The translations under genes and the position numbers were made by a program. From Oscillospiraceae bacterium (GTDB lineage: Bacteria > Bacillota > Clostridia > Oscillospirales > Oscillospiraceae), in the NCBI GenBank assembly GCA_015067635.1, contig SVMA01000005.1, forward strand, positions 45,850-109,849: 64,000 bases of DNA. The letters run 5' to 3'. Under the pieces are notes generated by a model. It was not told the origin of the DNA and made no database searches. It worked only from the letters and a program-made list of their open reading frames with translations. This document shows positions 9,441-18,894 of this stretch, piece by piece. Within the stretch, counting starts at the first letter, position 1. Each line of letters opens with the position of its first letter.

Positions 9441-9469
9441 AAAAGCCCGGCTGCATTTCTGCAGCCGGG
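9441..9469 (-). terminator. Terminator of the LDH/MDH gene
   Basis: A 10-base GC-rich stem (9446-9455 with 9460-9469), loop TTTC on the plus strand, followed on the minus strand by TTTT. Located 11 bases after the stop codon. Confidence 0.85.
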
Positions 9470-9479
9470 TGTGTTTTAT

Positions 9480-10427
9480 TCAGATTTCCAGTCCGTCGAT
9501 GATTTCCCGGAGCTTTTGAGCACTGAATTGCATTTTTGCGGTTTCCTCCGGTGTCAAGGGGGATATGATTTTGGTGTGGACACCGTCACTGCCTACCAAT
9601 GCAAGAGTGGAAAGACACACATCCTCCACGCCGTATTCACCGTGCATCATGGTGGAGACGGTCAGTGCCGTTCCGCTTCCGTTCAGGATACATTTACAGA
9701 TATGGCACACGGAAATGGCAACCGCGTAGAAGGTAGCTCCTTTGTTTTTGATTACCTGAGCACCGGAACGCTTGACGAATTCTTCCACGGCTTCATGATC
9801 GCCATCCCAGCGGATGCAGGAGGAATCCCCTACGTTGTCCTTATAGTTGTCGATCTTGTTGTTGGCAATGGCAGCCAGAGACCAGGGGACGAAAGAGCTG
9901 TCACCGTGTTCGCCGTAAACATGAGCGTGGACGTTCTTGGGGCTGATATGAAAACGCTTTGCCAGCTCCGACTGCAGACGGCTGGTGTCCAGCACGGTAC
10001 CGGAGCCGAGGATCCGATTTTCCGGAATGCCGGAGATTTTTGTAAACACATAGGTCAGAATATCCACCGGATTTGCCACCAAAATATAAATGGCATCCGG
10101 AGCGTATTTAACGATCTGCGGGGTAATCTCCTTGAGAATATTCACATTGGCCTGAGCCAGCTCCAGCCGGGATTGACCGGGCTTTCTGGGCAGACCGGAG
10201 GTAATGATGACGATTTGGGAGCCTTCGGCATCCTCATATTCACCGGAACGGATAATTGCGGGAGAACAGAAGGGAGCACCCTGATAAATATCCAGAGCCT
10301 CGCCCATGGCCTTTTGCTTATTGATATCAATGAGCACCACCTCGCTGGCAATACCCTGCACCATGATATCGTTGGTAATTGCAGAGCCTACACTGCCTGC
10401 GCCGATGACGGTGATTTTAGTTGACAT
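9480..10427 (-). CDS. L-lactate/malate dehydrogenase family protein (Arg at the specificity position)
   Basis: 315 residues, as in bacterial LDH. NAD-dependent 2-hydroxyacid dehydrogenase with Rossmann motif GAGSVGS (residues 9-15), Asp34 for the NAD ribose, NPVDILTYV, LDTSRLQ and the catalytic His in GEHGDSS. Overall motifs are LDH-like. The substrate loop reads GLPRKPGQSR: Arg81 stands where LDH has Gln102 and MDH has Arg. In this superfamily that residue largely decides lactate/pyruvate versus malate/oxaloacetate, so malate dehydrogenase activity is possible and the gene should not simply be named ldh. Start ATG 10427, with GGGGG 7 bases upstream. Monocistronic. Confidence 0.85.
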   Translation of the reverse strand: MSTKITVIGAGSVGSAITNDIMVQGIASEVVLIDINKQKAMGEALDIYQGAPFCSPAIIRSGEYEDAEGSQIVIITSGLPRKPGQSRLELAQANVNILKEITPQIVKYAPDAIYILVANPVDILTYVFTKISGIPENRILGSGTVLDTSRLQSELAKRFHISPKNVHAHVYGEHGDSSFVPWSLAAIANNKIDNYKDNVGDSSCIRWDGDHEAVEEFVKRSGAQVIKNKGATFYAVAISVCHICKCILNGSGTALTVSTMMHGEYGVEDVCLSTLALVGSDGVHTKIISPLTPEETAKMQFSAQKLREIIDGLEI

Positions 10428-10481
10428 AACATTACCCCCATGCTTTGTTTCTCGTGGAATCAATATATAAATATTGATTAG

Positions 10482-10510
10482 AGTATAGCGATGTGACGTT
10501 GGAAAGTCAA
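10482..10510 (-). promoter_or_regulatory. Promoter of the LDH/MDH gene
   Basis: On the minus strand TTGACT (10510-10505), a 17-base spacer, then TATACT (10487-10482), about 55 bases before the start codon. Confidence 0.85.
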
Positions 10511-10559
10511 GGGTAAATAAAAATATATTTTTACTTTCGTAAAAATCGTGGAAAAATGG

Positions 10560-10588
10560 TTGCACCTTTCGCTTTCTTTTGATATAAT
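10560..10588 (+). promoter_or_regulatory. Promoter of the gdpP-ftsH cluster
   Basis: TTGCAC (10560-10565) and TATAAT (10583-10588), 17-base spacer, divergent from the LDH/MDH promoter. Confidence 0.8.
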
Positions 10589-10646
10589 ATGCGATATATT
10601 CAATAGTAATGTGGATAGTATAACTATTTTTTAGGAGGTGTGGCAT

Positions 10647-12623
10647 TTGAATAAGAAACTTGGGTGGCTGCTTTGGCCGAATCTGTGGGTTTTCTTCTTG
10701 GTAACGGCAGGTTTTGCCGTAGCCGCTGTGATGACAGAAAACTATATTATGGCAGCGGTAGAAGGCGGTGTTACCGCATTACTGGGAATCTATTATGTAG
10801 TGTGCCGCATTTACCGACGCCGGGAGCTTCAGCAGTATGTGAAGACGGCTTTTGGCAGTGCCGATATTGACAACGGGGCGGATACGCCCTTTCCGATGGT
10901 TTTGGTGCGTCTGGGAGATGGAAGCGTCCTGTGGACAAATGATGCCTTTGCTTCCATTACCGGTTTTCAGGACAAGTATCTGCATCAGCGCCTGAGCAGC
11001 GTCCTGCCGAATCTGTCTTTGGATTGGCTATCCTCCGGAAAAACGGAATACCCTTATGATATCAATATCGGCGACCGGAGATACCGCGTTTACGGAACAG
11101 CTCTGCGGGCGGATGATCCGGAGGGTACGGCTCTGGGTATGCTGTATTTTGGAGATTTAACAGAGCTGTATCTGGTGCGGGATGAGTATATCCGTTCCCG
11201 TCCGGTGGTCAGCATACTTTTGGTGGACAATTATGAGGAACTGATTAAGAATTTAACAGAGAGTGCGATTTCCACCCTGAATGCCCAGATCAATGACGTT
11301 ATCACCTCCTGGGCAGAGGATTATCACGGATTGCTTCGCCGTATGGAACGCAATCGCTTCCTCCTGGTGTTTGAGAAGCAGGACTTGGATCGAGCCATCG
11401 AAGGGAAGTTTTCCTTGCTGGAGGACATTCATCAGGTGGAGAATCCCTCCGGATTGCAGGCGTCCATTTCTTTGGGCATCGGCGTTGATGGGGTAAGCTT
11501 TGAAGAAAACTACAATTTTGCGGCGCTGTCCATAGAAATGTCGCTGAGCCGGGGCGGTGACCAGGCGGTCATTAAGGATCGGTTCAATTTCAATTTCTAC
11601 GGCGGACGCAATCGGGAAAATGATCACCGCAGTAAGGTTCGTTCCCGTGTTACCTCCAATTCCCTGATGGAGCTCATCGGACAGAGCAGCCAGGTCTTTA
11701 TTATGGGTCATAAAAATGCGGATCTGGATGCTGTGGGCGCGGCAATGGGTATTTCCTGCATGTGCCGGAAAAAAGGGAAAAAGGCATACATTGTGCTGGA
11801 TTTGGAACGGAATGTGGCAGATCGGCTGCTGGATGAGATCCTGGCAGTACCGGAGTATCGGGATACCGTTATTTCCGGTCAGGATGCTTTGCTTCTCAGC
11901 GATAGCCACAGCACCCTGGTGGTCGTGGATACCAACCGTCCGGATCAGGTGGAATATCCTCCCTTGCTGGAGGCCATTCCTAAGGTTTGCGTAGTGGACC
12001 ATCACCGCAGAGCTGCGGAATATATCAATCCCGTTGTGGTGAATCTTCACGAGCCGTTTGCCTCTTCCGCATCGGAATTGGTAACGGAGCTGCTCCAATA
12101 TGCGGTGGAAAAATCGGATGTGCTACCCATTGAGGCAAAGAGCCTGATGGCGGGTATTTTCCTGGATACCAAGAGCTTTAATGTCCGCACCGGTGAACGT
12201 ACCTTTGAGGCGGCAGCGGTGCTGCGGCAATGGGGCGCGGATACGGTGGAGGTCAAGAAGCTTCTGCAAAACGATTTCCAGGATACCATGTCCAAGTATC
12301 AAATCATCAAATCTGCCCGCCTTTATCGGCAGGAGTTGGCCATTGCGGCCCTGACAACACCCACTTCCCGGGCGCTGGCTGCTCAGGCGGCAGATGAATT
12401 ACTGAACATTTCCGGGATTACAGCATCCTTTGTGCTGTATCCCGAAGGAGACCAAACCATTGTTTCCGCCCGTTCTATTGGCGATGCCAATGTGCAGGTG
12501 ATATTGGAACCTTTGGGCGGCGGCGGAAATACCGCAACTGCCGGCGCACAGCTGCCGGGCTGTACGGTGAAGGAGACACTGGATCTGCTGGTGACTTCCA
12601 TTGATCAATTTTATGAAACTTAA
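10647..12623 (+). CDS. gdpP: Cyclic-di-AMP phosphodiesterase GdpP
   Basis: 658 residues. Membrane-bound DHH-DHHA1 phosphodiesterase that hydrolyses c-di-AMP. Two N-terminal membrane helices (about residues 7-24 and 29-50), then a PAS-like region, a degenerate GGDEF region (SRGGDQAV, no true GG[DE]EF), then the DHH domain with GHKNADLDAVG and VVDHHRR, and the DHHA1 domain near the C-terminus. This is the usual GdpP layout. Start: TTG at 10647, 8 bases after AGGAGG (10633-10638); the upstream in-frame GTG at 10638 overlaps the ribosome site itself. It is followed 19 bases later by rplI, the usual gdpP-rplI-dnaB order in Firmicutes. Confidence 0.95.
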   Translation: MNKKLGWLLWPNLWVFFLVTAGFAVAAVMTENYIMAAVEGGVTALLGIYYVVCRIYRRRELQQYVKTAFGSADIDNGADTPFPMVLVRLGDGSVLWTNDAFASITGFQDKYLHQRLSSVLPNLSLDWLSSGKTEYPYDINIGDRRYRVYGTALRADDPEGTALGMLYFGDLTELYLVRDEYIRSRPVVSILLVDNYEELIKNLTESAISTLNAQINDVITSWAEDYHGLLRRMERNRFLLVFEKQDLDRAIEGKFSLLEDIHQVENPSGLQASISLGIGVDGVSFEENYNFAALSIEMSLSRGGDQAVIKDRFNFNFYGGRNRENDHRSKVRSRVTSNSLMELIGQSSQVFIMGHKNADLDAVGAAMGISCMCRKKGKKAYIVLDLERNVADRLLDEILAVPEYRDTVISGQDALLLSDSHSTLVVVDTNRPDQVEYPPLLEAIPKVCVVDHHRRAAEYINPVVVNLHEPFASSASELVTELLQYAVEKSDVLPIEAKSLMAGIFLDTKSFNVRTGERTFEAAAVLRQWGADTVEVKKLLQNDFQDTMSKYQIIKSARLYRQELAIAALTTPTSRALAAQAADELLNISGITASFVLYPEGDQTIVSARSIGDANVQVILEPLGGGGNTATAGAQLPGCTVKETLDLLVTSIDQFYET

Positions 12624-12642
12624 CGCAGGGAGATTTTAGAAT

Positions 12643-13089
12643 ATGAAGGTTATTTTGTTGCAGGATGTAAAGGGCAAGGGCAAGAAGGGTCAGATGCTGG
12701 AAGTATCCGATGGCTATGCCCGTAACTACATGCTGCCCAAGAAAATGGCGATTGAGGCAACCGCAGATGCCATTAACACCATGCGGATGAATGACAAAGC
12801 GACCCAGGAACGGATCGCTAAGGAAAAGGCAGAGGCGTTGGCACTTTCCAAGCAGCTGCGGGAAATGACCCTGGTGGTGACTGCCAAGGGCGGCGGAGCC
12901 GGCAGACTCTTCGGTTCTGTGACCAATCAGGAAATTGCAGACGCCCTGAAGGCAAAGACCGGTATTGCACTGGATAAACGGAAGATCGTCATTGCAGATA
13001 CCATCAAATCTGTTGGAACCTATACGGTCACCTGTAAGCTGGGCTATGAAATCAATGCCCCGCTGACCGTAAAGATCGAAGAAGCTTAA
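12643..13089 (+). CDS. rplI: Ribosomal protein bL9
   Basis: 148 residues, typical of L9. The N-terminal rRNA-binding domain starts [16 protein letters not shown] and continues [13 protein letters not shown]; a long connecting helix (about residues 50-75) and a C-terminal domain with [10 protein letters not shown] follow. Sits between gdpP and dnaB. Confidence 0.98.
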   Translation: MKVILLQDVKGKGKKGQMLEVSDGYARNYMLPKKMAIEATADAINTMRMNDKATQERIAKEKAEALALSKQLREMTLVVTAKGGGAGRLFGSVTNQEIADALKAKTGIALDKRKIVIADTIKSVGTYTVTCKLGYEINAPLTVKIEEA

Positions 13090-13133
13090 AGAAACGCCCC
13101 AAAACAGAGGGGGAACAGAGAGGAGAGAGAAGC

Positions 13134-14471
13134 ATGGATGAAGAATTGTTGGCAGGACAGCAGCCCCATTCTCTGGAAGCAGAGCAATCGGTGCTGGGCT
13201 CCATTCTGATCGACAGTCGGTGTGTCGCCGATGTCATCGGCATGGTGCGGCCGGAGGACTTTTATCTTCAGCAGAATCGGGAGATTTTTGAAGTCATATA
13301 CTCCATGTTTAACTATTCCCTGGCCATTGACCCTGTAACGGTGCTGGACAAGATGCGCGAGCATGGTGTCTATCATGACAACTCCAGAGATTACATCATG
13401 CAGCTGATGGAAATTACACCCACAGCGGCAAACGTAGTCCGTTATGCCGGAATCGTGCGGGAAAAAGCGATGCTGCGGGATTTGTCCCAGGCCGGTATAG
13501 ATATTACCCGAATGGTGCAGGCGCAAACGGGAACACCGGATGAGATGCTGGAAACTGCGGAGAAGAAAATTTATGCTCTGCGCAACGGCGGCCGTCAGGA
13601 TACCCTGGAGCACATCGGTACGGTTTTGCATAAGGTATATGACCGGCTGAATGAATTGGCACAGTCGGATTCTGCGATTCCGGGTCTTTCCACAGGCTTG
13701 CGGGATCTGGACACCAAAATCAATGGATTGAACAAGGGAAATCTTTTGCTTGTGGCGGCCCGTCCGGCCATGGGAAAGACCTCGTTTGCACTAAATCTCG
13801 GATTGAACGTGGCCAAGAAATATAAAAAAACCGTGGCATTCTTCTCTTTGGAAATGTCCCGGGAGGAGCTTGCCATGCGTCTGCTGTCCGGTGAGAGCTT
13901 TGTGGACAGCCAAAAAATGGCTACCGGCAAACTCACGGAAGAAGAGTGGGTAAAAATCGGAATGGCTTCGTCTGCGTTGAGCCAAACGGATATTCGCGTG
14001 GACGACAACGGTGGCATCACGGTGGCAGAAATTAACGCCAAGTGCCGTCGTCTGGATAATTTAGGCTTGGTGATCATCGACTATCTGCAGTTGATGCAGG
14101 GCTCCGGTTATGGCAGAGGCAATGAAAACCGGGTACAGGTAGTCAGTGATATCTCCCGTTCTTTGAAGGTCATGGCTAAGGAGCTGGATGTTCCTGTGAT
14201 TTGTTTGAGTCAGCTGAACCGTGCGGCAGAAGGTCGCTCCGATAAGCGCCCTGTACTGTCAGATTTGCGGGAATCCGGCTCTATCGAGCAGGATGCAGAC
14301 TGCGTGATGATGCTGTACCGGGATGATTACTATAATCCCAACACGGAAGAAAAGAACATTGCAGAATGTATCATTGCCAAGAACCGTCACGGGGAAATCG
14401 GCACCGTCAAGCTGCAATGGCTGCCCCAGTATACCACCTTTGCAGACAGGGAGTGGAAGCATGCTGAATAA
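13134..14471 (+). CDS. dnaB: Replicative DNA helicase DnaB
   Basis: 445 residues. Hexameric 5'-3' helicase of the replication fork. The N-terminal DnaB domain begins PHSLEAEQSVLGS; the RecA-like domain has Walker A ARPAMGKTS (Lys215), Walker B LVIIDYLQLM and the late motif LRESGSIEQDADCV. No intein is present. AGGAGAG lies before ATG 13134. The last 11 bases overlap the start of tilS. Confidence 0.98.
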   Translation: MDEELLAGQQPHSLEAEQSVLGSILIDSRCVADVIGMVRPEDFYLQQNREIFEVIYSMFNYSLAIDPVTVLDKMREHGVYHDNSRDYIMQLMEITPTAANVVRYAGIVREKAMLRDLSQAGIDITRMVQAQTGTPDEMLETAEKKIYALRNGGRQDTLEHIGTVLHKVYDRLNELAQSDSAIPGLSTGLRDLDTKINGLNKGNLLLVAARPAMGKTSFALNLGLNVAKKYKKTVAFFSLEMSREELAMRLLSGESFVDSQKMATGKLTEEEWVKIGMASSALSQTDIRVDDNGGITVAEINAKCRRLDNLGLVIIDYLQLMQGSGYGRGNENRVQVVSDISRSLKVMAKELDVPVICLSQLNRAAEGRSDKRPVLSDLRESGSIEQDADCVMMLYRDDYYNPNTEEKNIAECIIAKNRHGEIGTVKLQWLPQYTTFADREWKHAE

Positions 14472-15720
14472 GCTGCTGGAACAGCTGAAGCAATATGAAA
14501 TGCTCAAAGCCGGCGATCGGGTGATATGTGCCGTATCCGGTGGAGCAGATTCGGTTGCTTTGCTGTTTGGAATGTATCTTTTGCGGGAAAAATTGGATAT
14601 CAGGCTGTCTGCGGCACATTTTAATCATCAGCTGCGGGGAGAAGAATCCGACAGGGATGAGGCGTTTGTCCGGAAATTGTGCGACCGTTATGAGATTCCT
14701 CTCGCAGTGGGACGCGGACAGGTGGTTTCCGGCAAAAAAGGGCTGGAGGCGGCAGCGCGGGAGGCAAGATACAGCTTTTTTGCTACGTTGGACGGAAAAA
14801 TTGCCACCGCCCATACCGCGGATGACAATGCGGAAACGGTTTTGATGCACTTGGTGCGGGGAACCGGTCTGCGGGGGCTGGGAGGAATTTCTCCCGTGAA
14901 TGGGAACGTGATTCGTCCCATGCTTACGGTCACGCGGCAGGAGGTGCTGTCCTTTCTCGCGGAGTATTCCTTAGACTATGTTGAGGATAGCTCCAATAAA
15001 ACGGATGCATTCTTACGCAATCGTATCCGCCATCAGGTAATGCCGCTTTTGAAGGAGGAGAATCCCCGGTTGGCGGAGAATCTTTCCCAAATGTCAATGG
15101 AATTGCGAGAAGATGCGCAGGCGTTGGAAATGCCGCCTATGTTACCGGAAGTGGAGCAGCTGCGGCAGATGCCGCCTGCATTGCGCAGCCGTGTGATTGG
15201 AAGATTTCTGAAGGAAAACGGAGTGAGAGAGCCGGAGCGCAGTCACATTCATTTGGTGGAGGCGCTGATGCTTTCCGAAAAGCCGTCTGCAAGAGCGAAT
15301 TTGCCCGGTGGCATCACGGTGGCGCGGGAATATAACCGGCTTACGGTGCTGACGCAAGAACAGGAACCGGAGCCAGTAGAGCTGTATCCCGGGGATTGTC
15401 TGGATTTGCCCCAATGGGGCGTATCCGTTGCCTATATACCAGCAGAAGAAATTTGTAATACCAAAGAAATCTTTACTGTGGATGCCACAGGTCCCATCGT
15501 ATTGCGATCCCGGCAGACCGGGGACAGCATGCGGTTAAATGTGGGGACCTGCACGCTTAAAAAGTTATTCATTGACCGGAAGATTCCTGTACATCGGCGC
15601 CCGTTTCTGCCGGTTTTGGCAGACGAAAAGGGCGTAATTGGCGTCATGGGAATCGGGGCAAATGTCCAGCGAATTGCCCGGGAAAAACCGGCTATGCAAA
15701 TCCAATTAATGTCATTGTAA
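14461..15720 (+). CDS. tilS: tRNA(Ile)-lysidine synthetase
   Basis: 419 residues. ATP-dependent enzyme that converts C34 of the AUA-reading tRNA-Ile to lysidine. N-terminal PP-loop SGGADS (residues 26-31), then HFNHQLRG and TAHTADDNAETVLM. The C-terminal TilS domain includes RSRQTGDSM and KKLFIDRKIP. Start ATG 14461 lies inside the end of dnaB (11-base overlap), preceded by CAGGGAG. hpt follows 22 bases later; tilS-hpt-ftsH is a conserved Firmicutes order. Confidence 0.96.
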   Translation: MLNKLLEQLKQYEMLKAGDRVICAVSGGADSVALLFGMYLLREKLDIRLSAAHFNHQLRGEESDRDEAFVRKLCDRYEIPLAVGRGQVVSGKKGLEAAAREARYSFFATLDGKIATAHTADDNAETVLMHLVRGTGLRGLGGISPVNGNVIRPMLTVTRQEVLSFLAEYSLDYVEDSSNKTDAFLRNRIRHQVMPLLKEENPRLAENLSQMSMELREDAQALEMPPMLPEVEQLRQMPPALRSRVIGRFLKENGVREPERSHIHLVEALMLSEKPSARANLPGGITVAREYNRLTVLTQEQEPEPVELYPGDCLDLPQWGVSVAYIPAEEICNTKEIFTVDATGPIVLRSRQTGDSMRLNVGTCTLKKLFIDRKIPVHRRPFLPVLADEKGVIGVMGIGANVQRIAREKPAMQIQLMSL

Positions 15721-15742
15721 TGTAGAGATAGGGGGTTTTTTT

Positions 15743-16282
15743 ATGGAAGAAAATATCCAGGAAATCTTACTGACCGAGGCGCAAATTCAAAAACGAATCA
15801 ACGAATTAGGAAAAATCCTGTCGGAGGATTATCGGGACAAAAACCCGATTATCATTGGGGTTTTAAAGGGAGTCGTGGTGTTTTACGCCGATATGATTCG
15901 GAGACTGAACATTCCCTGCCAAATGGAATTCATGTGGATATCCTCCTATGAAGGAACGGATTCCACCGGTTCGGTTATTATCAAGCAGGATATCGCTGCG
16001 GACATTGAAGGGCGTCACGTGTTGGTATTGGAGGATATTTTCGACACAGGAAACTCGCTGACCTTTGTACATAAGCACTTGATGGACAAAAAACCGGCAT
16101 CCCTGAAGATTTGCACCCTCTTGGATAAGCCCTCACGGAGAAAGCCGGGGGTGACATTGGAGGCGGATTACGTAGGCTTTACCATTCCCAACGCTTTTGT
16201 GGTGGGGTACGGTCTGGATTACAATGAATATTATCGGAACTTGCCCTATGTGGGCATCTTAAAGCCGGAGGCATATACTTAA
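15743..16282 (+). CDS. hpt: Hypoxanthine phosphoribosyltransferase
   Basis: 179 residues. Purine salvage enzyme transferring phosphoribose from PRPP to hypoxanthine or guanine. PRPP-binding motif VLVLEDIFDTGNSL (Glu97, Asp98), flexible-loop region WISSYEGTDSTG, and the late motif VGYGLDYNEYYRNLPYVG. Adjacent to tilS and ftsH. Confidence 0.97.
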   Translation: MEENIQEILLTEAQIQKRINELGKILSEDYRDKNPIIIGVLKGVVVFYADMIRRLNIPCQMEFMWISSYEGTDSTGSVIIKQDIAADIEGRHVLVLEDIFDTGNSLTFVHKHLMDKKPASLKICTLLDKPSRRKPGVTLEADYVGFTIPNAFVVGYGLDYNEYYRNLPYVGILKPEAYT

Positions 16283-16303
16283 ATTAACAAAGGAGTATCC
16301 GAT

Positions 16304-18181
16304 TTGAGAAAGCGTAGATTGTTGCCGGTAGTGCTGTACATTTTGGGTTTGGTGCTGCTGTTTGGCTGGATTACCTCCATGTTTGGAGGCAAGAAGGACA
16401 ATTTGAGTTATACCCAAATCAAAGAGCTTTTTGAAAATGCGCAGGTTAAGAGCTTTGTGGTGGAAGAGCAGACCATCTATTTGGAACTGCACGAGCCCAG
16501 CGAAAAGTATTCGGGAAAAACCGATCTGATCTGTGAATTGGCAAATCCGGAATTCTTCCGTATGGAAATGCAGGAGACTTTCGACAGGCAAAGCAAAAGC
16601 GGCGTACTGAAAACATACGCGTTCAGACCGGAAAGTGGATTTTCAGCCTTTGAATTGATTTGGCCTTTGCTGATTGTGGGCGGCGTACTGCTGCTATTGT
16701 GGTTCTTTGCTATGAGCAAGCTGAGTGGCGGCGGAAATCCTGCGGCCAATTTTGGAAAAGCCCGTACTACGCTGGGAAGCAATGACAATGTTACCTTTGC
16801 GGATGTGGCAGGAGCAGACGAAGAAAAAGAGGAGCTGCGGGAGATCGTGGATTTTCTCCGCAATCCGGGAAAATTCAAAGAGATCGGTGCGAAAATTCCC
16901 CATGGCTTGTTGCTGGTGGGACCTCCCGGTACCGGCAAGACCTTGCTCGCCAGAGCTGTTGCCGGTGAAGCGAAGGTGCAGTTTTTGTCCATCTCAGGTT
17001 CCGATTTCGTGGAGCTGTATGTGGGCGTCGGTGCCAGCCGTGTCCGGGATTTGTTTGAGCAGGCAAAAAAGGTTGCGCCTGCGATTGTGTTTATTGACGA
17101 GATCGACGCGGTAGGACGGAAGCGCGGCTCCGGTCTGGGCGGCGGTCACGATGAAAAGGAACAGACGCTGAATCAGCTGCTGGTGGAAATGGACGGTTTC
17201 ACCAGGAATGAAGGTGTGATCGTTCTGGCGGCCACCAACCGGCCGGACATTCTGGATCCTGCCCTGCTTAGACCCGGTAGGTTTGACCGGCAGATCCATG
17301 TGGGCGCGCCGGATGTGAAGGGCCGCGAGGAAATCCTCAAGGTTCACGCCAAGGGCAAGCGCTTGGATGAAAGCGTGGATTTGCGTCTGGTGGCACGGTC
17401 TACGGTGGGCTTTACCGGTGCAGATCTGAGTAATTTGATGAATGAGGCGGCCATTCGTGCGGCCTGTGATAACCGCAAACTGCTGACCATGGAAGACTTA
17501 AACGAGGCCATGATGAAAATTATGGCAGGTCCGGAAAAGCGCAGTCGTGTGCGGCAGCGGAAGGACTTGAAGGAGACGGCCATTCACGAGGCAGGACACG
17601 CAATTGCGATGTATCATCTGCCCACACAGGATCCGGTGCTTCAGATCACCATCATCCCCAGAGGTCAGAGCTTGGGCGCGACCTGGCATGTGCCCAGAGA
17701 TGACAGCTTTAATCCCACCAGAAACCAAATGTACGAAGAAATCGTCGGACTTTTGGGCGGCCGTGTGGCAGAGGCGTTGTTCCTTGGGGATATTTCTGTT
17801 GGCGCTTCCAATGATATTGACCGGGCAACAAAGCTGGCTCGGGATATGGTAGCACGCTTTGGTATGTGTGAAGAGCTGGGAACAGTGAGTTATCTGGACG
17901 GCGGTGAGGTGTTCATCGGTCGGGATTACCAGACCACCAAGGGATATTCCGAAAAGGTGGCAGCCACCATTGACGACCAGGTAAAGCTGTTGGTGGACAA
18001 AGCCTATGCTCAGTGCGCACAGATTTTGAAGGACAATGAAGATAAAGTGATGGCGGTAACGGATTTCCTGCTGGAGCATGAAACCATGACCGGTGCCCAA
18101 TTTGCAGATTGCATGGAAGGGCGGGAAATCGGGGAAGCTACCAAGGTATCTCTGTTTGAATCCCATAAAGAGGATGAATAA
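16304..18181 (+). CDS. ftsH: ATP-dependent zinc metalloprotease FtsH
   Basis: 625 residues. Membrane-anchored AAA+ protease for membrane-protein quality control. Two membrane helices (about residues 5-26 and 113-133) flank a short extracytoplasmic part. Walker A GPPGTGKT (206-213), Walker [12 protein letters not shown], the second region of homology [20 protein letters not shown], and the zinc site HEAGH (His428, Glu429, His432). Start: TTG at 16304, 8 bases after AAAGGAG. Last gene of the gdpP cluster. Confidence 0.98.
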   Translation: MRKRRLLPVVLYILGLVLLFGWITSMFGGKKDNLSYTQIKELFENAQVKSFVVEEQTIYLELHEPSEKYSGKTDLICELANPEFFRMEMQETFDRQSKSGVLKTYAFRPESGFSAFELIWPLLIVGGVLLLLWFFAMSKLSGGGNPAANFGKARTTLGSNDNVTFADVAGADEEKEELREIVDFLRNPGKFKEIGAKIPHGLLLVGPPGTGKTLLARAVAGEAKVQFLSISGSDFVELYVGVGASRVRDLFEQAKKVAPAIVFIDEIDAVGRKRGSGLGGGHDEKEQTLNQLLVEMDGFTRNEGVIVLAATNRPDILDPALLRPGRFDRQIHVGAPDVKGREEILKVHAKGKRLDESVDLRLVARSTVGFTGADLSNLMNEAAIRAACDNRKLLTMEDLNEAMMKIMAGPEKRSRVRQRKDLKETAIHEAGHAIAMYHLPTQDPVLQITIIPRGQSLGATWHVPRDDSFNPTRNQMYEEIVGLLGGRVAEALFLGDISVGASNDIDRATKLARDMVARFGMCEELGTVSYLDGGEVFIGRDYQTTKGYSEKVAATIDDQVKLLVDKAYAQCAQILKDNEDKVMAVTDFLLEHETMTGAQFADCMEGREIGEATKVSLFESHKEDE

Positions 18182-18185
18182 GACG

Positions 18186-18216
18186 AAGGCTCATTGCGTT
18201 TGCAATGAGCCTTTAA
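18186..18216. terminator. Bidirectional terminator between ftsH and the minus-strand lipoprotein
   Basis: A 12-base perfect stem (18186-18197 with 18202-18213) and a 4-base loop lie between the two convergent stop codons. It touches the stop of the minus-strand gene. Confidence 0.8.
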
Positions 18217-18689
18217 ATTTGGGGACATTCCAGCGGAGGTGGCGGTGACTCCCGGGGAAGCGGGTCCTCGGATAGATTCTTCCATAGAAAATACAGCTGC
18301 TGGGCAAGCTTTGGGTCGATACGCTTCCAGGCTCCACCGTCTATGCGCATAAACCGTTCTGCCTTTTGCTCGTATATGCGGCAGCTGCCGTCCGAATAGC
18401 AAAGAGTGATGCGGAAGAAACGCCCCTGCACTGTGTCGGGATTCTCCGAGGGTGTTCCGTATGGACGGATAAAGCGAAGATAGTCCGTGATCTGCTGAAG
18501 CTTCTCAGGGTGAAAATACTGCCGTTGGGATTGTACTGCATCCTCAGCATAAAACAGTTGGACGCACCTGACGATGCGGTATGGTCGTTCGTTGGGAGCT
18601 GTATGGATTCGGCAGCAGCCGGTGAGAAGGAAGAGGGTGGCAGTAATCACAAGAAGACCGCGTAAAAATCTGAAAAATGCAATATTCAT
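18213..18689 (-). CDS. Hypothetical small lipoprotein
   Basis: 158 residues. A hydrophobic signal ends in LLTGC, with Cys25 as the likely lipidation site. The remaining 130 residues have no family I recognise; they contain an RFFRITLCYSDGSCRIYEQ stretch and a Pro-rich tail (PPPPLECPQI). ATG 18689 is chosen because GGGAGGG lies 7 bases upstream; the ATG at 18695 is too close. Convergent with ftsH and divergent from another lipoprotein gene. Function unknown. Confidence 0.7.
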   Translation of the reverse strand: MNIAFFRFLRGLLVITATLFLLTGCCRIHTAPNERPYRIVRCVQLFYAEDAVQSQRQYFHPEKLQQITDYLRFIRPYGTPSENPDTVQGRFFRITLCYSDGSCRIYEQKAERFMRIDGGAWKRIDPKLAQQLYFLWKNLSEDPLPRESPPPPLECPQI

Positions 18690-18832
18690 GGCCATCCCTC
18701 CCGAAACTAGAATGTGCACAGAATATTGATTTTATCGTAGAAATTATCAGTAAAAATTACCACTTATAGGCAAAACTCACTATTTTTGTCGATGATTTAA
18801 TTTTTGTTTTTCCACAAACCTCGGTGTTTCCC

Positions 18833-18862
18833 TTGAAAGAGCCAAGCCTCCTTTTTTATAAT
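18833..18862 (+). promoter_or_regulatory. Promoter of the lipoprotein gene at 18895
   Basis: TTGAAA (18833-18838) and TATAAT (18857-18862), 18-base spacer. Confidence 0.65.
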
Positions 18863-18894
18863 GCCCATACATTGTTGTACAAAGGGGAATGGTC

